From contig CAYRZU010000003.1 of NCBI GenBank assembly GCA_964428895.1, forward strand, positions 27,063 through 91,062: DNA of 64,000 nucleotides. The letters are read 5' to 3'. Of the stretch, positions 60,001 through 64,000 are shown piece after piece; within the stretch, counting starts at the first letter, position 1; each line of letters begins with the position of its first letter. The position numbers were made by a program, and so were the translations under genes. Under the pieces are notes generated by a model. It was not told the DNA's origin and did not search any database. It was given only the letters and a program-made list of their open reading frames with translations. Source of the DNA: HyVt-337 sp964428895. GTDB lineage: Bacteria; Planctomycetota; Phycisphaerae; SM23-33.

Positions 60001-60543
60001 GTGAGCCCTGAGCAACAACAAGCCGTCGCCTCGTTGAGGTACTTCCTATACGATCGGCCGCTCCATCCGGAGCTGTTTACGATCCACGCGGAAGACCACC
60101 TCTGCCGCAAGGCCTACGAGGCCCGCCTGTGGGTCACCGGTTGCAGCCACGTGATATCCGTCAAGGCCAATGATCGCTGTCTGACGGAAGTCCTGGCCGA
60201 CACTCACCGTGACCTTCCGGATCGCGGGCGCCTGGTGGAAATGGCCCTTCGCGGCGAGAAGGAACACGAGGGCGGCGAGGACCGTCTGCGATACACCATG
60301 AATTTCCAACTCGAGCAAATGAGCGAACGCGTGTTCGCCAATACGCACGCCGAGCTGGCCCGACTTGGCCAAACGAGGGGCCTGTTCGTGCCCTTCCCGG
60401 ACTGGATGAGTCGGCCGCCGCTGTCACCGTTTTCGTATTTGGACTACGAAGCAAGGGCCCGCCACCTGCACGTATTCGCGTACCACGCCTTTCCGGCTGA
60501 TCAGACGCTGATCAAGGTGCAGTGCATTTTCGACGTCGCGTAG
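60001..60543 (+). CDS. DUF2617-like protein
   Basis: The 180-residue protein starts with GTG after GAGAG and reads 'LRYFLYDRPLHPELFTIHAE', 'YEARLWVTGCSHVISVKAND', 'LRYTMNFQLEQMSERVFANT' and 'HLHVFAYHAFPADQTLIKVQ', beta-rich throughout. I think this is the DUF2617 family, a planctomycete- and actinobacterium-type protein without known role, but the call is from memory of the pattern. No membrane segment or signal is seen. It is followed by the STAS gene after 32 bases and shares its promoter unless there is another. Confidence 0.65.
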   Translation: MSPEQQQAVASLRYFLYDRPLHPELFTIHAEDHLCRKAYEARLWVTGCSHVISVKANDRCLTEVLADTHRDLPDRGRLVEMALRGEKEHEGGEDRLRYTMNFQLEQMSERVFANTHAELARLGQTRGLFVPFPDWMSRPPLSPFSYLDYEARARHLHVFAYHAFPADQTLIKVQCIFDVA

Positions 60544-60575
60544 GTGGCCCGGGCAACCGACAAGGACACTGACAC

Positions 60576-60926
60576 ATGGGGTTGGTCATTTCAGAATCGT
60601 TAGGCGTCACCGTCGCCTTCATTGAAGACACCTCCCTGCTCGACCCCGTCGCCATCGAGAGCATTCGCGCCCGGCTCGTGCAACTGGTCGACGAAGAGGA
60701 TCGCCGCAAACTGGTGGTCGACTTCCGGCGGGTCCAGCACCTGTCCAGCCAGATGATCGGAGCCGTCATCGAACTGCATAAGAAGAGCCTGGCCATCAAG
60801 GGCAAGCTAGTCTTGTGCGGCATGCGAGACCCGGTCCGCGAGGGCTTCAAGATCACCAAACTCGACAAGCTGCTGACGATCGTGGGCGACGAGAAAGACG
60901 CCGTCGGCAAGCTGACGGGCCTCTAA
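60576..60926 (+). CDS. STAS-domain protein (anti-sigma factor antagonist type)
   Basis: The 116-residue protein is a single STAS domain: 'VTVAFIEDTSLLDPVAIESI', 'RRKLVVDFRRVQHLSSQMIG', 'AVIELHKKSLAIKGKLVLCG', 'FKITKLDKLLTIV'. In the SpoIIAA/RsbV family a Ser in the 'DSSG'-like loop is phosphorylated by a serine kinase; here it reads 'LSSQMIG', with both Ser at the right place. It would bind an anti-sigma factor when not phosphorylated. No kinase or sigma factor gene is adjacent. Such solo STAS proteins are abundant in planctomycetes. Confidence 0.9.
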   Translation: MGLVISESLGVTVAFIEDTSLLDPVAIESIRARLVQLVDEEDRRKLVVDFRRVQHLSSQMIGAVIELHKKSLAIKGKLVLCGMRDPVREGFKITKLDKLLTIVGDEKDAVGKLTGL

Positions 60927-60938
60927 GGCAGCCGGGGC

Positions 60939-62264
60939 TTACGCTTCCGGCGGCACGGGGTAGGTGTTGCCGCCGGCCGGGAAGACGATCACCCGCTGGG
61001 GATCGTCGCCCAGGAGCTTGGTAGTCAGCGCCACGGCATCCTGGAAGTCGGCAAATAGCTCAATGCCGGGGAACTTGCCCCCCGTGGCGTGCAGAATGGG
61101 GGAGACCATCAGAATCGGATTCCGGTAGAGGGCCTGGGTGGCCAACCGCACGAAGAACGCCGCATCGCCGGCCAATCGCGGAACCAGACGCGTAATCAGG
61201 GAGCTGAACGTCTCGGCGCCCAGCCAGCGGATGATCTTTCGCATCATGCCCGGGCTGAGCGGCCAGGGCGGCACGCGCATGCCCTGCATGGCCGCCTCGC
61301 AGCGGGTCAGGCAGATAACCACCCCACCCTCCCGCAAGGCCCAGCCGGTGTTGGCGACGGCCTTGAACGACTGCCACAAGTCGAAATCGCGCGGATACGC
61401 GTTGGCGATCACAATGTCGGCCGGGCTCTCGACCATGACCCCGTTGGCCACCGAACACTGCTTGGCCAACATGGTTTGGGAGGCCACCACGTCGCCGGCG
61501 GCGATGAAACACGGCAGGTTCTCATCATCCAGCAGGTACTGAACGGCGAAGGTCGCCCCGTGGGCCTGATCGATCAGCCGCCCACCGCCGTCAATGACCC
61601 GCCGCATGGCGTTGTCTTCGGCCCGCGTGCCGACCAGTTGCTCGCCGCTATCGACCCCCAGCCGGTGCAACTGGCGAATCGTGTCCAGGGACGCACAGCC
61701 GGGCAGGAACATCTTGTACCCACCGCCAAAACCCGCCTGCATGTGAATGCTGACCGACGAAATGATGATCCGCAGGTCCGACCGCAGGACGTCGGCGTCG
61801 ATGGCGATCTTGTTATTGCCCACGCGTCCGACGTATTCGTAGGCCCGTTCATCTTGCCACGGATTGCAGCGCCAGCGCAGCCGGGCCAATTCCGGGCCGA
61901 GCTTGGCGACCACTTCCCGTGGCGTCATGGCCGGGTGCATGCCGCAGGCGAAGACAATCTCCACGCGGTCACGGCTGATGCCGGCGTGGTCGATCTCCCG
62001 CAGGATAATGGGCAAGATCTCAGGGAGCGGGCTGTGACGGGTGGTGTCTTCGACGATCAGGGAAACCCGTCCCTGTTTGGCCTCGGCCAGCAGAGCCGTC
62101 AGGCTCGGGCCGGAGTTCGGCTCGGCCAAGACGCGGGCCATCTGATCCTTCCAGTCATCGGTAGCCGGCCAGACGGTAGACTGGGCGGTCTGCTGGATCG
62201 ACCAGTTCTCGGGCAGCGAGATCGTTAGCGCCTCGTCGCCCCAAGGGACGGAGATGTCAGCCAT
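60939..62264 (-). CDS. LarA-like nickel-pincer racemase family protein
   Basis: The 441-residue protein matches lactate racemase LarA/DUF2088. 'SLIVEDTTRHSPLPEILPII' carries Asp and His, 'VFACGMHPAMTPREVVAKLG' the next His/Thr site, and 'HMQAGFGGGYKMFLPGCASL' the Lys that holds the nickel pincer cofactor. 'IANAYPRDFDLWQSFKAV' ends the core. Many LarA homologs act on other 2-hydroxyacids, so lactate is not certain. The ATG at 62264 is eight bases after AAGGAA; the upstream frame is not conserved-looking. No larB, larC or larE is in the window, so cofactor genes must lie elsewhere. Confidence 0.88.
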   Translation of the reverse strand: MADISVPWGDEALTISLPENWSIQQTAQSTVWPATDDWKDQMARVLAEPNSGPSLTALLAEAKQGRVSLIVEDTTRHSPLPEILPIILREIDHAGISRDRVEIVFACGMHPAMTPREVVAKLGPELARLRWRCNPWQDERAYEYVGRVGNNKIAIDADVLRSDLRIIISSVSIHMQAGFGGGYKMFLPGCASLDTIRQLHRLGVDSGEQLVGTRAEDNAMRRVIDGGGRLIDQAHGATFAVQYLLDDENLPCFIAAGDVVASQTMLAKQCSVANGVMVESPADIVIANAYPRDFDLWQSFKAVANTGWALREGGVVICLTRCEAAMQGMRVPPWPLSPGMMRKIIRWLGAETFSSLITRLVPRLAGDAAFFVRLATQALYRNPILMVSPILHATGGKFPGIELFADFQDAVALTTKLLGDDPQRVIVFPAGGNTYPVPPEA

Positions 62265-62286
62265 GGACGGTTCCTTCCGCGGCGAA

Positions 62287-63144
62287 TCACCCAAGCCGTC
62301 TGCCGACCATGACGTGGTAGACGCCCAAGGGTTCGGCGACAGCTTCAAAAAGTCCGAAGCCGGCTTGGCCTAGCAATCCTTGCAGGTGTTCAACGCTTCG
62401 GTGGTTGATATGAAGGCCGAACACGCGGCGGAAGAAACGGTCCGTCCCATGGGCCTTCGAGATGCTGTTGAAAACGATCGGGGAGCGCGAGGGCATAACG
62501 CCCGCAGCCGCCTCGGCAATTTCCACGATCTGCTCGTCGGTAAGGTACTCACAAATACCGATCATGGTAACCAGATCGGGCGGGGTCTCGAGCAGTTCGT
62601 CGATATCCCGCACGTCGCCCAGGACGTATCGGACACGGTCGACCACGCCCTTTTCAGCCGCCAGCGTGCAGCCATAATCGAAGGCGTCCGGGCTGATATC
62701 CACCAACGTGGCGTGGGCGGGCTTGGTCGCTTCGGTCAGGGCGTCGATCACGGTGATACCGGGGCCGGCCGCCAGGCACAGCACGTGGGCGTCGTCGGCG
62801 TCGGCGCTGTCGATCAGGCCCGCCAGAAGTCGCCCCGTCAGCCGGCGGCGGTTCCGAAGGGCCGTCGGCACCGAGCCGGCCCCGACCAGTAGCTTGTCGG
62901 CAAACTGCTTGGGCTTGCCCTCGTAGCTGATCACCATCGACCGCCACCCACCCGGATCCGACCAATTGGCCGCCGCCAATTGGCTCTCCGTCAGCCTCAA
63001 CAGCCCCCGGATCATGCCCGCGGGCATGTAGTTGGCAAAGGGGTTGAACAGGGCCGCCTTCAGCAGGCGCCGGACCGGGCCGTGGCGTTCGAACTCAACG
63101 TCACTGACCCACCCGGCGATCTCGGACTGGACTTCCGTAGCCAT
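62287..63144 (-). CDS. SAM-dependent methyltransferase
   Basis: The 285-residue protein has a class I methyltransferase core after an N-terminal helical part ('LFNPFANYMPAGMIRGLLRL'). 'AHVLCLAAGPGITVIDALTE' is motif I, 'HATLVDISPDAFDYGCTLAA' has the acidic residue of motif II, and 'DLVTMIGICEYLTDEQIVEI' is the motif IV region. It ends 'GLHINHRSVEHLQGLLGQAG'. The substrate is unknown. ATG 63144 is used: a -10 box lies 11 bases before it, so the mRNA has almost no leader, and no ribosome site is seen. A longer frame to 63249 would start ahead of that promoter. Confidence 0.82.
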   Translation of the reverse strand: MATEVQSEIAGWVSDVEFERHGPVRRLLKAALFNPFANYMPAGMIRGLLRLTESQLAAANWSDPGGWRSMVISYEGKPKQFADKLLVGAGSVPTALRNRRRLTGRLLAGLIDSADADDAHVLCLAAGPGITVIDALTEATKPAHATLVDISPDAFDYGCTLAAEKGVVDRVRYVLGDVRDIDELLETPPDLVTMIGICEYLTDEQIVEIAEAAAGVMPSRSPIVFNSISKAHGTDRFFRRVFGLHINHRSVEHLQGLLGQAGFGLFEAVAEPLGVYHVMVGRRLG

Positions 63145-63155
63145 AATAGCGTGAG

Positions 63156-63184
63156 AGTATACCGCGATTTTCTGCGTCTGGCGA
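63156..63184 (-). promoter_or_regulatory. Promoter of the methyltransferase gene, very short leader
   Basis: On the minus strand TCGCCA (63184-63179), a 17-base spacer and TATACT (63161-63156) end 11 bases before the ATG. The leader would be only about five bases. Confidence 0.5.
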
Positions 63185-63296
63185 CCACTATTCCGCTTTT
63201 GAAACCTAAAGCCATCCGACCCCAATGTCCGATAACTGTAGTGGCCCATAAGGATCGACGGGCCCTTAAGTCATTAATTTAGCCAAGGATGGCGAC

Positions 63297-63791
63297 ATGA
63301 CCAAACGTCAGCTTATCGACCACATCATCGACACAAACCCTTCCGCCGAGCCCGGCTTCCTCTCCCAGTTCGAGCAAGGCGATCTGCTCGACTACCTGCG
63401 GAAGCTTAACTGCATGACAGCGCCAAGGTTAAGCGGCGGCACGGGCCATTGGCGCCAACCCAACGCCCAGCCGGCCGTCAATGCCGAGGTGATGGTCATG
63501 GCCTCCCCTTGTCCGGCCGCCCACCAAGGCCGAGAGTACGAGACGCTCCATCTCAGCCGCTCTCTGGTCGACATGGTCGACCCCTTCCAAGAGCCTGTGC
63601 CCGAGCCGGACCAGACCGTCGAAGCCGACCAGGTCGAGATCGGCGTCTACGAACCGGTCGCCGCTCGGGACTACCCCGACGACCTCGATCTCAATGCCAA
63701 CGTGGACGTCCCCGTTCCCGAGGTCGAGCCGGCCCAGGAGATGGTCCTGGTCGGCGGGCCCAACGACGAGCAGGAGAGTTGGCTGTTCTAG
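63297..63791 (+). CDS. Small acidic protein of unknown function
   Basis: The ATG at 63297 lies after AAGGA and gives 164 residues with no signal peptide. The first part ('TKRQLIDHIIDTNPSAEPGF', 'LSQFEQGDLLDYLRKL') is helical and resembles short N-terminal domains of DNA- or ribosome-associated proteins, but I name no family. The second half is rich in Asp, Glu, Val and Pro ('DYPDDLDLNANVDVPVPEVE') and is probably disordered. It has its own strong terminator and is followed by the tRNA gene. It is divergent from the methyltransferase. Confidence 0.75.
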   Translation: MTKRQLIDHIIDTNPSAEPGFLSQFEQGDLLDYLRKLNCMTAPRLSGGTGHWRQPNAQPAVNAEVMVMASPCPAAHQGREYETLHLSRSLVDMVDPFQEPVPEPDQTVEADQVEIGVYEPVAARDYPDDLDLNANVDVPVPEVEPAQEMVLVGGPNDEQESWLF

Positions 63792-63811
63792 CCCTATAGA
63801 CTGGACTCCTA

Positions 63812-63846
63812 GCCCGCTCGGCCGCCGCCGGGCGGGCCTTTTTTTT
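63812..63846 (+). terminator. Intrinsic terminator of the 63297 gene
   Basis: An 11-base G/C stem with one wobble (63812-63822 with 63827-63837) closes a CGCC loop and is followed by C and eight T. It is the clearest terminator of the window. Confidence 0.92.
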
Positions 63847-63864
63847 CGCCGGGCTGAATGCGGG

Positions 63865-63894
63865 TTGACACTGAGGCGATAGAATAGATATACT
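63865..63894 (+). promoter_or_regulatory. Strong promoter for tRNA-Asp
   Basis: TTGACA (63865-63870), an 18-base spacer and TATACT (63889-63894) precede the tRNA by 36 bases. It is close to consensus, as expected for a stable RNA gene. Confidence 0.8.
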
Positions 63895-63930
63895 TCGCGA
63901 CCCTGTTGACGGCTCCGGCCGTCAAGTCAT

Positions 63931-64000
63931 GGGGCCGTAGCTCAATTGGTTAGAGCACCGGACTGTCGATCCGGAGGTTGCGGGTTCGAATCCCGTCGGT
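63931..64000 (+). tRNA. tRNA-Asp (anticodon GTC), 3' end cut by the window edge
   Basis: The cloverleaf reads clearly. GGGGCCG starts the acceptor stem and the D arm is GCTC ... GAGC. The anticodon stem CCGGA/TCCGG has the anticodon GTC at 63965-63967. The T arm is GCGGG-TTCGAAT-CCCGT. The 3' acceptor strand starts as CGGT at the edge and lacks about four bases plus the tail. It reads Asp codons GAC/GAT. Confidence 0.97.

Noticed and set aside
61089..62228. A 379-codon plus-strand frame opposite the LarA-like gene
   Set aside because: It is an antisense shadow. The minus strand carries the LarA motifs.
1..64000. CRISPR arrays, insertion sequences, integrases and prophage genes
   Set aside because: No regularly spaced repeats, transposase motifs, integrases or phage structural genes were seen. 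The tRNA-Asp at the right edge could be an attachment site, but nothing beside it in the window suggests integration.

Overview
The window is a GC-rich, gene-dense chromosomal segment with 52 protein genes supported by sequence and one tRNA cut by the right edge. It looks like a member of the Planctomycetota, most likely the Phycisphaerae. The reasons are a PEP-CTERM secreted protein with dockerin-like Ca-binding repeats, Pro/Thr/Gln linkers of the 'TTQPT' type in several secreted proteins, a Gram-negative envelope set (Wza/Wzz-like export, LPS-core-type glycosyltransferases and kinases, AsmA-like proteins), a sulfatase, and mixed ATG/GTG/TTG starts. The lineage call is inference; there is no rRNA to confirm it.

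Layout. 1-10776 is an exopolysaccharide/envelope region: a Wzz-like chain-length protein (cut by the left edge), a Wza-like lipoprotein, a secreted unknown, an MBOAT acyltransferase with an SGNH-like partner, a GNAT enzyme, a large charge-segregated secreted unknown, an undecaprenyl-phosphate sugar transferase and a VanZ-like membrane protein. 10761-15102 holds an MtfA-like peptidase, a frameshifted small secreted protein, a UROD-like protein preceded by the decayed tail of a second copy, and a PEP-CTERM serine protease. 15159-20582 is a translesion-synthesis operon (DUF6504-like, Y-family polymerase, DnaE2-type polymerase, DUF72). 20605-26356 holds an AsmA-like protein, two tandem cyclase-fold lipoproteins and a sulfatase, the last three with overlapping start and stop codons.

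26363-34044 holds MTA phosphorylase, a 1192-residue AsmA-like protein with an apparently leaderless promoter, a UvrC-like protein without its nuclease half, a FabZ-like dehydratase, a macro-domain protein and a secreted unknown. 34151-38192 holds topA and a Tad-like protein with 'QGN' repeats. 38205-41578 is a hypF-hypE pair without hydrogenase structural genes. 41655-43470 holds tmk and holB. 43478-48935 holds an ABC exporter with a PDZ-like insertion, a polytopic glycosyltransferase-like protein and an unknown. 48953-53680 holds PabB, NIF3, a PabC-like aminotransferase and a second UROD-like protein. 53737-55248 is a divergent pair: an ABC ATPase fused to a GNAT domain, and an ASCH protein. 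55354-59913 is an LPS-core-like cluster (GT4, double WaaP-like kinase, GT9, DUF2062). 59935-64000 holds a DUF2617-like protein, a STAS protein, a LarA-like racemase, a methyltransferase, a small acidic protein and tRNA-Asp.

The best candidates for something little described are the ABC-GNAT/ASCH divergent pair, the polymerase cassette whose Y-family member keeps its catalytic residues, the cyclase-fold lipoprotein pair coupled to a sulfatase, and the ABC exporter with a periplasmic PDZ-like domain. All functions here are read by eye from motifs; no database search was run.
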